A stretch of DNA of 64,000 nucleotides from Actinomadura sp. WMMA1423 (GCF_006547145.1 NZ_CP041244.1:2294001-2358000); one strand, 5' to 3'. Positions 37,204 to 47,753 are shown, counted from the first letter of the stretch. A program made the numbers and translations. The notes: generated by a model not told the origin, from the sequence alone.

Positions 37204-37586
37204 CGACGGCCCGCCGGGACGCCGTGCGACAGGTGCTGGCCGGCTGCGAGGGCTTCCGCAGCGCCCAGGACATCTACGCCGACCTGCGCGCCGACGGCTC
37301 CAAGATCGGCCTCACCACCGTCTACCGGGCGCTCCAGGCGCTCAGCGACGCGGGCGAGGTCGACGTGCTGCGCACCGACGAGGGCGAGGCCGTGTACCGC
37401 GCCTGCCGCACCGAGCAGCACCACCACCACCTCGTCTGCCGCGACTGCGGCCGGACGGTCGAGGTCGAGGGCCCCGCCGTGGAGCGCTGGGCCGACACGA
37501 TCGCCGCCGAGCACGGCTTCGTCGACATCACCCACACGGTCGAGGTCTTCGGGACCTGCGCGAACTGCGCCGCGAAGCCGTCCTGA
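37200..37586 (+). CDS. zur: Zinc uptake regulator, Fur family
   Basis: A 128-residue Fur-family repressor. The winged helix reads FRSAQDIYADLRADGSKIGL and TTVYRALQALSDAGEVD. The dimer domain carries HHHHLVCRDCGRT and TCANCAAKPS, two CxxC pairs for structural zinc plus a His-rich regulatory site. Position at the end of the znu operon and the Zur box in front identify it as Zur rather than Fur. In mycobacteria the zur homologue (furB) lies in the same core neighbourhood. Confidence 0.94.
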   Translation: MTTARRDAVRQVLAGCEGFRSAQDIYADLRADGSKIGLTTVYRALQALSDAGEVDVLRTDEGEAVYRACRTEQHHHHLVCRDCGRTVEVEGPAVERWADTIAAEHGFVDITHTVEVFGTCANCAAKPS

Positions 37587-37797
37587 AGTCCGGAATCGCC
37601 CATCCCGCGCGCTTTCTGCCGAGGCGCCGCCGTGCCCTGAACTCGAACAGAGCCGGTATCTCACACGCACCGTAGGCGTTTCTTGGCAGTTTGCTACATC
37701 TACTTCCCAGTAGCCCTATGTCATAAATGTCCCGTCGCCACGGCGGGCCCGACGGAGGGCCCTCGGGGGAGCGTGGCGCCCGCACGAGAGGGCGTTC

Positions 37798-39411
37798 ATG
37801 ACAAGACGGGCGTTCACCAGCCGAAGGATCACGCTCCTGGCCTCGGCGACGCTGCTCGCGTCGGCCGCCACCGCGCTCCCCGCCTCCGCGCGGCAGCCGG
37901 CGTCCCCGCCGAGCCCGCGTGCCGCCGCCGAGCACGCGCTCGGGACGCTGGCCGGCCGCCGCGCCGAGGTGCGCGGCGGCGACGGGCAGGCGTTCCAGGT
38001 GGTCGGGGTCGGGGTCGACCGCGACGGCACCTCGCACACCCGCATGACCCGCACCTACAACGGCCTCCCCGTCCTGGGCGGCGACATCGTCGTCCACGAG
38101 TCGGCGGCCGGCGCTTGGCGCGGCACCAGCCTCACCCTCAAGAAGGCTCCGTCGGACTCCAGCCCGGAGGTCTCCGCCAAGACCGCCCAGAAGCGCGCCG
38201 TCACCAAGAGCCGCAAGGCCGACGGCTCCCCCGCGCTCGTCGTGGAGTCCCGCACCGCCGACCACGCGCCGCGCCTCGCCTGGCGCGTCCAGACCGTCGG
38301 GAAGAAGGCCGACGGGACGCCCAGCCGCGTCTTCACGTCCGTGGACGCCGCGACCGGCAAGGTGCTCCTCAGCGAGGAGACGATCCGCACCGTGGAGGGC
38401 GACGGCAGGTCGCTCTACACCGGGACGGTCCCGCTCCAGACGACGCTGTCCGGCAGCACCTACCAGCTGAAGGACCCGACGCGCGGCAACACCTACACCG
38501 GCGACGCCCAGAACGACACCGACCTCTGCTTCCTGAGCTGGTGCTTCCACAGGGCCCCCGCCACCCTGTTCACCGACGCCGACAACCACTGGGGCAGCGG
38601 CACGACGTCCGACCGCGCCACCGTCGCCGTGGACGCCCAGTTCGGCACCAACACGACCTGGGACTTCTACAAGAACGTCTTCGGCCGCACCGGCATCGCC
38701 GGCGACGGCAAGGGGTCCTACAACCGCGTCCACTACGGCAGCGGCTACGCCAACGCCTTCTGGGACGACTCGTGCTTCTGCATGACCTACGGCGACGGCG
38801 ACGGCAGCCAGCTCGGCCCGCTCACGTCGCTGGACGTGGCGGCGCACGAGATGAGCCACGGCGTCACCAGCTCCACCGCGAACCTCACCTACAGCGGTGA
38901 GTCCGGCGGGCTGAACGAGGCGACGTCCGACATCATGGCCGCCGCGGTGGAGTTCTACGCGAACAACGGCAACGACGTCGGCGACTACCTGGTGGGCGAG
39001 GAGATCGTCCTGCCCGGCTTCGGCAAGGCCGCGCTGCGCTTCATGGACAAGCCCAGCAAGGACGGCAGCTCCGCCGACTCCTGGTCGACCAGTACCAAGA
39101 ACCTCGACGTGCACTACTCCTCGGGCGTCGCCAACCACTTCTTCTACCTGCTGTCCGAGGGCAGCGGCGCGAAGACGATCAACGGCGTCTCCTACAACAG
39201 CCCGACCTCCAACGGCTCCACGGTCACCGGCATCGGCCGGGACGCCGCCACGAAGATCTGGTACCGGGCGCTGACCACGTACATGACGTCCTCGACCAAC
39301 TACGCGGGCGCGCGCACCGCGACCCTCAACGCGGCCAAGGACCTCTACGGCACGGGCAGCACCCAGTACAACACCGTCGCCGCGGCCTGGTCCGCGGTGA
39401 ACGTCAACTAG
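37798..39411 (+). CDS. Secreted M4 family (thermolysin-like) metallopeptidase
   Basis: A 537-residue prepro-protease. A signal peptide (about residues 10-32) is followed by an FTP/PepSY-type propeptide of about 170 residues. The catalytic domain has the zinc motif AAHEMSHGVTSS and the third ligand in SGGLNEATSDIMAAA; the NAFWDDSCFCMTYGDGDG stretch is typical of M4 enzymes. There is no C-terminal PPC or carbohydrate-binding domain. The ribosome site GAGAGGG precedes ATG 37798. It is likely secreted and self-processed to degrade extracellular protein. Its catalytic domain resembles that of the intracellular enzyme at 42.1 kb. Confidence 0.94.
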   Translation: MTRRAFTSRRITLLASATLLASAATALPASARQPASPPSPRAAAEHALGTLAGRRAEVRGGDGQAFQVVGVGVDRDGTSHTRMTRTYNGLPVLGGDIVVHESAAGAWRGTSLTLKKAPSDSSPEVSAKTAQKRAVTKSRKADGSPALVVESRTADHAPRLAWRVQTVGKKADGTPSRVFTSVDAATGKVLLSEETIRTVEGDGRSLYTGTVPLQTTLSGSTYQLKDPTRGNTYTGDAQNDTDLCFLSWCFHRAPATLFTDADNHWGSGTTSDRATVAVDAQFGTNTTWDFYKNVFGRTGIAGDGKGSYNRVHYGSGYANAFWDDSCFCMTYGDGDGSQLGPLTSLDVAAHEMSHGVTSSTANLTYSGESGGLNEATSDIMAAAVEFYANNGNDVGDYLVGEEIVLPGFGKAALRFMDKPSKDGSSADSWSTSTKNLDVHYSSGVANHFFYLLSEGSGAKTINGVSYNSPTSNGSTVTGIGRDAATKIWYRALTTYMTSSTNYAGARTATLNAAKDLYGTGSTQYNTVAAAWSAVNVN

Positions 39412-39429
39412 TCCGCGCTTCATCACAGG

Positions 39430-39542
39430 CCCGGCCCACTTCGCTCGCCTGGCGGCTGTGTCTTCAACAGTCCCGGCCCACTTCGCTCGCCTGGCGGCTG
39501 TGTCTTCAACAGTCCCGGCCCACTTCGCTCGCCTGGCGGCTC
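39430..39542 (+). repeat. 42-bp tandem repeat, about 2.7 copies
   Basis: The unit starts CCCGGCCCACTTCGCTCGCC and repeats exactly at 39430, 39472 and 39514. It begins just after the M4 peptidase stop. The third copy runs into a larger palindromic element. The GCCTxGCGGCTC portion also occurs in the 93-bp dispersed repeat. Confidence 0.9.
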
Positions 39543-39587
39543 GCTACGTGACCGTGCCTGGGCGAACGCGGCATCGCTTCGCGATCC

Positions 39588-39625
39588 GCCCGGTTCCGCT
39601 CGCCTGCGGCTTCACGGAACCGGGC
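39588..39625. repeat. Palindromic element after the tandem array
   Basis: Perfect 11-bp arms GCCCGGTTCCG / CGGAACCGGGC with a 16-nt loop, nested in wider pairing (GTGACC near 39548 with GGTCAC near 39628). This looks like a diverged member of the palindromic family found at 40.3 and 48.8 kb. Confidence 0.65.
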
Positions 39626-39683
39626 AGGTCACGCGTTCGCGCGCGTGGCCGAGGCCACTTCAGGACAGGCACTGATCCCGAAC

Positions 39684-39723
39684 CGGGAACGCCCCGCGCC
39701 GGCGTCGGCGCGGGGCGTTCCCG
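39684..39723. terminator. Strong hairpin between M4 peptidase and osmC
   Basis: Perfect 17-bp inverted repeat CGGGAACGCCCCGCGCC / GGCGCGGGGCGTTCCCG with a 6-nt loop, extended with one mismatch by flanking CGAAC and GTTCG. Placed 45 bases before osmC. Confidence 0.75.
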
Positions 39724-39768
39724 CGGTTCGGGTGATCCACCGGTCGCGCCATGGTGAAGAATCGGGGC

Positions 39769-40194
39769 ATGGCTACGACACGCACCGCGAACGCGCACTG
39801 GGAAGGCTCTCTGCTGGAGGGCCAGGGGAACGTCTCGCTGGACTCATCGAAGCTCGGCACCTACGACGTGACCTGGGCGTCCCGGTCCGAGGAGCCGAAC
39901 GGCCGCACGAGCCCCGAAGAGCTGATCGCCGCCGCCCACTCCACCTGCTACTCGATGGCGCTCTCGCACGGCCTGGCCGGCGCCGGGACCCCGCCGGAGA
40001 AGGTCGACACCAAGGCCGAGGTGACCTTCCAGCCTGGCGAGGGCATCACCGGCATCCACCTGACCGTCCGGGCCAGCGTCCCCGGCCTGTCCGCCGCCGA
40101 CTTCGAGAAGGCCGCCCAGACCGCCAAGGAAGGCTGCCCGGTGAGCAAGGCCCTTTCCGGCACCGAGATCACCCTAGACGCCAGCCTGGTCTGA
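39769..40194 (+). CDS. osmC: OsmC-type peroxiredoxin-like protein
   Basis: A 141-residue protein detoxifying organic hydroperoxides. The two redox cysteines are in AAAHSTCYSMAL and AKEGCPVSKAL, spaced as in OsmC. The opening RTANAHWEGSLLEGQGNVSL is typical of the subfamily. ATG 39769 is chosen over ATG 39751 by family length. It stands alone between two palindromic regions. Confidence 0.92.
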   Translation: MATTRTANAHWEGSLLEGQGNVSLDSSKLGTYDVTWASRSEEPNGRTSPEELIAAAHSTCYSMALSHGLAGAGTPPEKVDTKAEVTFQPGEGITGIHLTVRASVPGLSAADFEKAAQTAKEGCPVSKALSGTEITLDASLV

Positions 40195-40271
40195 CCCGCC
40201 TGGAGGCCGGGGAATGGACCGGGCCCACCAAGCCCAGCCACCTCCCCGGCCACGCAACGAGCTGAACGGGC

Positions 40272-40364
40272 GCGATCGCGTCCGAAGGCAGATTCGAGCG
40301 AAGCAAGAATCTGATCGCGCAGCGCGCCGCAAGGCGAGACGGAGCGATGCCAGCGATCGCCCGC
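40272..40364 (+). repeat. 93-bp dispersed palindromic repeat, copy 1
   Basis: Nearly identical to the reverse complement of 48762-48854, and the same length. It starts GCGATCGCGTCCGAAGGCAG and ends GAGCGATGCCAGCGATCGC plus CCGC. Internally CAGATTC (40289-40295) pairs with GAATCTG (40307-40313). Both copies lie downstream of or beside core genes, outside confident coding sequence. Confidence 0.9.
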
Positions 40365-40412
40365 GGTTTTCTCAGGTCAAGCGCCCCCAGGCGCTTGACC
40401 TGAGAAAACCGC
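40363..40412. terminator. 23-bp perfect hairpin over the uppS 3' end
   Basis: Arms at 40363-40385 and 40390-40412 are perfectly complementary (both contain GGTTTTCTCAGGTCAAGCGC or its complement) around a CCCA loop. The left arm abuts the 93-bp repeat. The uppS stop codon (40377-40379) lies inside the hairpin. Bidirectional termination between osmC and uppS is likely. Confidence 0.8.
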
Positions 40413-41183
40413 ATTAGGCACGGCTCCTCCGTATCTGCGGTCGCGGGAGGCGTAGATCTCGCAGGCGTGCCAGAGGTGGCGGCGGTCGAAGTCCGGCCAG
40501 AGGGTGTCGAGGAACACCATCTCCGCGTACGCCGACTGCCAGAGCAGGAAGTTGGACGTGCGCTGCTCCCCCGAGGAGCGCAGGAACAGGTCCACGTCGG
40601 GGATGCCGGGTTCGTCCAGGTAGCGGGCGAAGAGCTTCTCGTTGATCTTGCCGGGGTCGAGCCGGCCGTCGCGGACGTCCCTGGCGATCGCCGCCGCCGC
40701 GTCCGCGATCTCGGCGCGGCCGCCGTAGTTCACGCAGAACTGCAGGGTGAGGACGTCGTTGTCGCGCGTCATCTCCTCGGCCGTCTCCAGCTCCTTGATG
40801 ACGCTGCGCCAGAGCCGGGGCCGCCGGCCCGCCCACCGGACCCGCACGCCCATCGAGTGGAGCTGGTCGCGGCGGCGGCGGATCACGTCGCGGTTGAAGC
40901 CCATGAGGAAGCGCACCTCGTCGGGCGAGCGCTTCCAGTTCTCGGTGGAGAACGCGTACGCCGACAGGTACGGGACGCCGAGCTCGATCGCGCCCATGAT
41001 CACGTCGAAGAGCGAGTCCTCGCCGCGCTTGTGCCCCTCGGTGCGCGGCAGGCCGCGCTCCTTGGCCCAGCGGCCGTTGCCGTCCATGACGATGGCGATG
41101 TGCCGCGGCACCAGGTCCGCGGGGATCGGGGGCGGGGTGGCGCCGTCCCGGTGCGGTTCCGGAGGCGATACGGCCCTGCTCAA
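40377..41183 (-). CDS. uppS: Isoprenyl transferase (undecaprenyl/decaprenyl diphosphate synthase)
   Basis: A 268-residue cis-prenyltransferase making the lipid carrier for cell wall synthesis. Signature segments are [31 protein letters not shown] and [20 protein letters not shown]. The normal family end is about RDRRYGGA; the last 12-15 residues here ([13 protein letters not shown]) are encoded by the palindromic hairpin, suggesting the element changed the C terminus. The start overlaps the recO stop. Confidence 0.95.
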   Translation of the reverse strand: MSRAVSPPEPHRDGATPPPIPADLVPRHIAIVMDGNGRWAKERGLPRTEGHKRGEDSLFDVIMGAIELGVPYLSAYAFSTENWKRSPDEVRFLMGFNRDVIRRRRDQLHSMGVRVRWAGRRPRLWRSVIKELETAEEMTRDNDVLTLQFCVNYGGRAEIADAAAAIARDVRDGRLDPGKINEKLFARYLDEPGIPDVDLFLRSSGEQRTSNFLLWQSAYAEMVFLDTLWPDFDRRHLWHACEIYASRDRRYGGAVPNAVFSGQAPGGA

Positions 41184-41944
41184 ACTCTCTCCCTATCGGT
41201 GTCGTCGTCGCGCGTCTCGCGCTCCACGTGGCGCAGGGAACGGATCCCGTGCTCCAGATGCCACTGCAGGTAGGCGGCCACCAGGCCGCTGGTCTCCATC
41301 CGGTGGCGCTGCTCGCTGCCGTCGGCGTACTCCCAGTCGCCGCGCAGCAGCGCCAGCATCAGCGCGAACGTCGGCGGCGCCGGGGTCGCGGCGCCCGGCT
41401 GGCGGCAGTTCGCGCACACCGCGCCGCCCGCCGCGATCGCGAACCCGCGCAGGCCGCCCCGGTTGCCGCACCGGCAGCACTCGTCGAGCGCGGGCGCCCA
41501 GCCGGCGACCGACAGCGAGCGCAGCAGGTAGGCGTCCAGGACGAGCCGGGGGTCGTGGGCGCGCTCGGCGAGCGTGCGCAGCCCGCCGACCAGCAGCAGG
41601 AACTGCCGCAGCGCGGGCTCGCCCTCCTCGCTGGTGAGCTTCTCCGCGGTCTCCAGCATCGCCGTCCCCGCCGTGTAGCGGGGGTAGTCGCTGACGAGCG
41701 CCTCCCCGTACGGGCGCAGCGTCTCGGCCTGCGTGATCAGGTCGAGCGAGCGCCGCTCGTACAGCTGCAGGTCCACGTGCGTGAACGGCTCGAGCCGGGC
41801 GCCGAACCGGGACCTGGTCTTGCGGACCCCCTTCGCCGCGGCGCGGATCCGGCCGGTCCGCCGGGTCAGCACCGTCACGATGCGATCGGCCTCGCCCAGC
41901 TTCTGGGTGCGCAGGACGATGCCTTCGTCGCGGTACAGGGTCAC
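41180..41944 (-). CDS. recO: DNA repair protein RecO
   Basis: A 254-residue protein of the RecFOR recombination pathway. The OB-fold N terminus reads [20 protein letters not shown], and the zinc site is formed by [10 protein letters not shown] and [14 protein letters not shown] 41944 fits the family start; upstream frame belongs to the divergent intergenic region. recO and uppS overlap by 4 bases and are co-transcribed, as in many actinobacteria. Confidence 0.95.
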   Translation of the reverse strand: MTLYRDEGIVLRTQKLGEADRIVTVLTRRTGRIRAAAKGVRKTRSRFGARLEPFTHVDLQLYERRSLDLITQAETLRPYGEALVSDYPRYTAGTAMLETAEKLTSEEGEPALRQFLLLVGGLRTLAERAHDPRLVLDAYLLRSLSVAGWAPALDECCRCGNRGGLRGFAIAAGGAVCANCRQPGAATPAPPTFALMLALLRGDWEYADGSEQRHRMETSGLVAAYLQWHLEHGIRSLRHVERETRDDDTDRERV

Positions 41945-42126
41945 CCGTTCATTCTGACGTACGCCGCCCGGTGCCTCGGTGCGCCGGCACCATTTCCCCA
42001 GGATCTCCACAAGTCCCACCATGACCCCGCAGCGCTTTATTACGAACACGCAACGTGACCGGATTCGGCCGTAGCGGTCCCCCGAAAGTCATGGCCGGAG
42101 CCGCGGGTTGCTGGCAGCGTTGTGGC

Positions 42127-43173
42127 ATGAGATGCCACATCGTGCCACCGCACATGCTGGAACGGATCGCCCGCGAAGCCGATGATCCGGCCATACGCGG
42201 CCGGGCCCGCCGTACGCTGGCGCTCACCTCCGCCCAGTTCGCCGAGCGCCGGACGGCCGCGGCCGCCGCCCCCTCCCCGTCCGAGGACTTCGTCCCCAAG
42301 CGGACGATCAACGACGCTGGGCACCTCGAGACCCTGCCCGGCCGCACCGTGCGGGCCGAGGGAGCCCCGGCCACCGGCGACGCGACCGCCGACCGGGCCT
42401 ACGACTGGCTGGGCGCGACCTTCGACTTCTTCGAGGCCGTGTACCGGCGCGACTCGATCGACGGCGCGGGCCTGCCGATGATCTCGACCGTCCACTACGG
42501 CGCGGGCTACGACAACGCCTTCTGGAACGGCGAGCAGATGGTCTACGGAGACGGTGACGGCGTCCTGTTCACCGACTTCACCGGCCCCCTCGACGTCACC
42601 GGGCACGAGCTCGTCCACGGCGTCACCCAGTACGCCGCCAACCTGGAGTACTACGGCCAGTCCGGCGCCCTGAACGAGTCCGTGTCCGACGTGTTCGGCT
42701 CGCTGGTGAAGCAGTGGCACCTCGGCCACGGCGCCGACCAGGCCGACTGGCTCATCGGGGAGGGCCTGCTCGCCTCCGGCGTCAACGGCGTCGCGCTCCG
42801 CTCGATGAAGGAGCCCGGCACCGCCTATGACGACCCGCAGCTCGGCAAGGACCCGCAGCCGGCCCACATGGACCACTATGTCGACACCTATCGCGACAAC
42901 GGCGGCGTCCACATCAACTCGGGCATCCCGAACCGCGCCTTCTTCCTCGCCGCCACCGCCATCGGCGGCAACGCCTGGCAGAAGGCCGGCCTCATCTGGT
43001 ACGACACGCTCACCGCCGGTTCCCTGGCCGCCGACGTCGACTTCGCCGGCTTCGCCGCCGCGACCGTCACGGCCGCGACCGCGCGCTACGGGGCCGGCTC
43101 CGCGGAGGCCGAGGCGGTGAGCCGGGCCTGGACGGGGGTAGGAGTCTCCTTGGGGGCGAACGAGACGCAGTGA
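42127..43173 (+). CDS. Intracellular protealysin-like M4 metallopeptidase
   Basis: A 348-residue M4 peptidase without signal peptide. The N terminus MRCHIVPPHMLERIARE carries the PPxL-type motif of the short protealysin/griselysin propeptide. The zinc motif is VTGHELVHGVTQYAAN and the third ligand lies in QSGALNESVSDVFGSL; the active-site His is in NGGVHINSGIPN. ATG 42127 is chosen to start at this motif. It is coupled by a 4-base overlap to an emfourin-like inhibitor gene, as in Serratia protealysin. Function is probably cytoplasmic or released on lysis. Confidence 0.93.
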   Translation: MRCHIVPPHMLERIAREADDPAIRGRARRTLALTSAQFAERRTAAAAAPSPSEDFVPKRTINDAGHLETLPGRTVRAEGAPATGDATADRAYDWLGATFDFFEAVYRRDSIDGAGLPMISTVHYGAGYDNAFWNGEQMVYGDGDGVLFTDFTGPLDVTGHELVHGVTQYAANLEYYGQSGALNESVSDVFGSLVKQWHLGHGADQADWLIGEGLLASGVNGVALRSMKEPGTAYDDPQLGKDPQPAHMDHYVDTYRDNGGVHINSGIPNRAFFLAATAIGGNAWQKAGLIWYDTLTAGSLAADVDFAGFAAATVTAATARYGAGSAEAEAVSRAWTGVGVSLGANETQ

Positions 43174-43421
43174 AGGTGACAGTCATCCGCAGTGGGGGGT
43201 TCGCGGGGATCGAACGGCGCGGCGAGTCCGACAGCGCCAGCGATCCGATGCTGTCGAGACTCGTCGGCCGCGTCGATCTGAAAAGCGTGCCGCCGCCGGG
43301 CCGAATCCCCGACCAGTTCCTCTACGAGATCGACATCGACGGCGACCGGACCACCGTCGGCGAGGCCCAGCTCCACGGCCCCCTCCGGGAACTGGTCCAC
43401 CACGTCCTCGGTCGTATCTGA
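43170..43421 (+). CDS. Emfourin-like protealysin inhibitor
   Basis: An 83-residue protein beginning VKVTVIRSGGFAGIERRGES and ending HGPLRELVHHVLGRI, the pattern of the emfourin family. Emfourin binds and inhibits the protealysin encoded next to it. GTG 43170 overlaps the protease stop (GTGA), giving coupled synthesis of enzyme and inhibitor. No cysteines, no signal peptide. A 12-bp hairpin follows. Confidence 0.87.
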   Translation: MKVTVIRSGGFAGIERRGESDSASDPMLSRLVGRVDLKSVPPPGRIPDQFLYEIDIDGDRTTVGEAQLHGPLRELVHHVLGRI

Positions 43422-43441
43422 CCGGCCTGTTCCAGGCCTCA

Positions 43442-43478
43442 CTCGGGTTCAGGCGCCTTGGGGGGACCTGAACCCGAG
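43442..43478. terminator. Bidirectional terminator between emfourin gene and leuA
   Basis: Perfect 12-bp inverted repeat CTCGGGTTCAGG / CCTGAACCCGAG with a 13-nt loop between convergent genes. Confidence 0.75.
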
Positions 43479-43492
43479 ACGGCCGCCACCAG

Positions 43493-45366
<1,874 letters not shown>

Positions 45367-45430
45367 CCGTGTTACGGAAACGAGCGTCCGGATGCTGAGA
45401 CGCGGTGTCTTCCCCGGCGCCCCGGCCCGG

Positions 45431-46201
45431 TCAGGGGACGAGGACGGACAGGCAGGTCACGCAGCCGTCGAGCGCCTCGAACTCGCTGATGTCGACGCTC
45501 GTGACGCGCAGGCCGTCCGCCGCCAGCCGGGCGGCGGTGCGCGGCGCGGACGCCGCCATGAGGACGTGGTCGGGACCCAGCACCACCACGTGGGCGCCCT
45601 CCGGTTCCCGTGCTACCCGCAGGCAGGGCAGCACCGCCGTGTCCACCATCTCGGGGACGCCGATCAGACCGCCGTCCGGCAGCGCGGTCATCGCCGACTT
45701 CAGGTGCAGGCAGCCGCGGACGTCCACCGGGACGACCTTCCGCCCGCCCAGCAGGTGCGCGAGCTGGCAGATGCCCTCCTCGTTCGTCCGTTCGCCGCGG
45801 CCCACGTAGACGGTGCCGCCGACCTGCAGGACGTCCCCGCCGTCCAGCGTGCCCGGCTCCTTGATCCGCTCGATCCGCAGGCCGAGCTCCCGCGCGGCCC
45901 GCTCCGCGCCCGCGGTCTCGCCGCGGCGGCCCGGCGCGCCGGACCGGCCCACGATGGCCAGGTCGCCGCAGACGACCAGGGCGTCCTCGACGAAGACGGC
46001 GTCGGGCTGGTCGTCGGCGGGCGGGACGGCCCGGACGCGCCAGCCCGCGGCCCGCAGCGCCGCGATGTACGCCTCGTGCTGGCGCGCCGCGAGCTCCACG
46101 TCCACGGGGCGGCGGGCCGCGTGGGTGACGATCGCCTCGGCGAGACGCGGGCCGGGCGCTCTGACCAGTGCCCTGCCCGGGGGGCAGGCGGCGGAGTCCA
46201 T
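45431..46201 (-). CDS. ddaH: Dimethylargininase / amidinotransferase-family hydrolase
   Basis: A 256-residue guanidine-modifying enzyme. Substrate-site motifs are PDAVFVEDALVV and EPGTLDGGDVLQV; the catalytic His is in GCLHLKSAMTAL and the nucleophilic Cys in LDGCVTCLSV at the C terminus. DDAHs hydrolyse methylated arginines to citrulline. Arginine deiminase activity is an alternative but the length and C-terminal Cys favour DDAH. The start lies one base after the stop of the TerB-like gene, so the two form a transcription unit. Confidence 0.9.
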   Translation of the reverse strand: MDSAACPPGRALVRAPGPRLAEAIVTHAARRPVDVELAARQHEAYIAALRAAGWRVRAVPPADDQPDAVFVEDALVVCGDLAIVGRSGAPGRRGETAGAERAARELGLRIERIKEPGTLDGGDVLQVGGTVYVGRGERTNEEGICQLAHLLGGRKVVPVDVRGCLHLKSAMTALPDGGLIGVPEMVDTAVLPCLRVAREPEGAHVVVLGPDHVLMAASAPRTAARLAADGLRVTSVDISEFEALDGCVTCLSVLVP

Positions 46202-46202
46202 G

Positions 46203-46814
46203 TCAGCGAGCCGCCCCCTCAGTGGTCACGATGACGCCGAGCGCGTAGGCGCGGGACATGCCGAGCAGGTCGGCGATGCCGTGCAGGGCGGACCGCTCCC
46301 CCTCGCCGAGCGGGCCGTCCGCCAGCCCGATCCGGACGGCCTGCGCGAGGAACCACTCCTTGGCCTCCACGGCGAGGTGCGCTCCGGCCTGGACGACCTC
46401 CTGCTCGAGGAACGTCCGGCGCAGGACGAGGTCGGCGTCCACGGCGGCCGCGTCGTAGGCGGGCTCGCCGTACCCGGTGACCGTGGCGATCGCGCGGGCG
46501 CGGGCCGCGGCGTCGGCGGGGTCGCCGGAGCGCAGCACCAGGGCGGCGGCCGCCCGCATCCCGGCGGCGAGGGCCTCGGCCATCTGCTGCGCGGTCGGGA
46601 TCCGCAGGGTGGAGACGGGGAGGCGGGCGCGGCACGTGCGGCACTCCACGGCCTGCCCGAGGCGCCACAGCGGCACCGTCGGGACGAAGAACACCGAGAA
46701 CCAGCGGCGTCCGGTGCGCCTGCGGTAGGCGCGGTCACCCCCGCACTGCGGGCAGTGGAACGTCCCCTCGCTGACCGTACGGAACACCGCCGTCAGGCCA
46801 AAAACGAGCAACAC
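46203..46814 (-). CDS. Zinc-ribbon TerB-like protein
   Basis: A 203-residue protein. The N terminus has a hydrophobic stretch (LLVFGLTAVFRTV) and a Cys4 ribbon formed by FHCPQCGGD and ECRTCRARL, separated by a RRWFSVFFVPTVPLW segment. The C-terminal 110 residues are an all-helical TerB-like domain (EEQVVQ/EWFLAQAVRIGLADG, GEGERSALHGIADLLGM). Related proteins are linked to tellurite or general envelope stress; function here is unknown. It is followed at once by the dimethylargininase gene. Confidence 0.75.
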   Translation of the reverse strand: MLLVFGLTAVFRTVSEGTFHCPQCGGDRAYRRRTGRRWFSVFFVPTVPLWRLGQAVECRTCRARLPVSTLRIPTAQQMAEALAAGMRAAAALVLRSGDPADAAARARAIATVTGYGEPAYDAAAVDADLVLRRTFLEQEVVQAGAHLAVEAKEWFLAQAVRIGLADGPLGEGERSALHGIADLLGMSRAYALGVIVTTEGAAR

Positions 46815-46915
46815 CGGCGCTCTCCTCCCATAACGGACTTCGTTCCAACCTACAGATCCGCGCGCGCCGAGGTGGCCGTCCCGGGCAATGCCCTTCTTAC
46901 GTTTACGCTGGGTTC

Positions 46916-47743
46916 ATGACCGGTGACCTGGGCTCCGACGCGGGACGCGCGCGGCCGCGCCCGTCCTTCCTGCCGCCCGTCGACGGCTACCCGCCGACCC
47001 ACGACGACCAGGCCGAGACCGTCCCCGCCGTGCCCGGCCCGTACCCGCGCCGAGGGGGCGCCGCGTGGATCGCCGCCCTGATCACCGCCGCGTCCGGGCT
47101 GCTGGTGTCGGCGTTCCTGCCGTGGGCGCGCGCCGAGGTCGTCGTCGACCTGTTCGGCCGCTCGCTGAGCCGCGACCTCGGCAGCATCGCGGGCATCGAC
47201 GCCGACGACATCGTCCTCGCCGTCCCGGTCCTCGCCGTGATCGCGATCGCGCTGGCCGCCTGGGACCTGATCGGGCGGGACGCCCGGATCGGCGGCCTCG
47301 CCGCGGTGCCCGGCATGCTCGCCCTGCTGGTGTGCGGGATCTTCGTGCTGCGGCTCGGCGACGTCCGCGACGACCTGCCCCAGACCGGCCTCGACCTCGG
47401 CTACCAGATCACCGTCCGGTTCGGCTGGTACCTCGCGGTCATCACGTCCCTGCTCGTGGTCGGCTTCAGCCTCGCCCGCCCGGTCAGCGACCGCGTCGCG
47501 AGGTCGCAGCAGCGGGAAGACCAGGAAGACCCGCAGTACCCCTACGCCGACCAGCAGTACACCGGCGAGCAGTACGCAGACCAGCAGCACGCGTCCGGGG
47601 AGTACGCCGCCTGGCCGTCGGAGCGGCAGGCGTGGGCCCGCCAGGGGCAGCCGCAAGAGGAACCGCGGCACCCCGACGGCGAGCCCGGCAAGGAGGACCA
47701 GCCCGGCGCCGGCGGGAAGGCGCCCCGGCAGGACGCGGACTGA
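46916..47743 (+). CDS. Membrane protein with four helices and Gln/Tyr-rich tail, unknown function
   Basis: A 275-residue protein: a Pro-rich cytoplasmic N terminus, about four membrane helices between residues 48 and 185 (for example AAWIAALITAASGLLVSAFL), and a hydrophilic C-terminal 85 residues with repeated ADQQYTGEQYADQQHASGEY. I recognise no domain. It is divergent from the TerB-like gene and convergent with era, with only 10 bp to the era stop and no clear terminator there. Confidence 0.75.
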   Translation: MTGDLGSDAGRARPRPSFLPPVDGYPPTHDDQAETVPAVPGPYPRRGGAAWIAALITAASGLLVSAFLPWARAEVVVDLFGRSLSRDLGSIAGIDADDIVLAVPVLAVIAIALAAWDLIGRDARIGGLAAVPGMLALLVCGIFVLRLGDVRDDLPQTGLDLGYQITVRFGWYLAVITSLLVVGFSLARPVSDRVARSQQREDQEDPQYPYADQQYTGEQYADQQHASGEYAAWPSERQAWARQGQPQEEPRHPDGEPGKEDQPGAGGKAPRQDAD

Positions 47744-47753
47744 CGCCGCCCCC

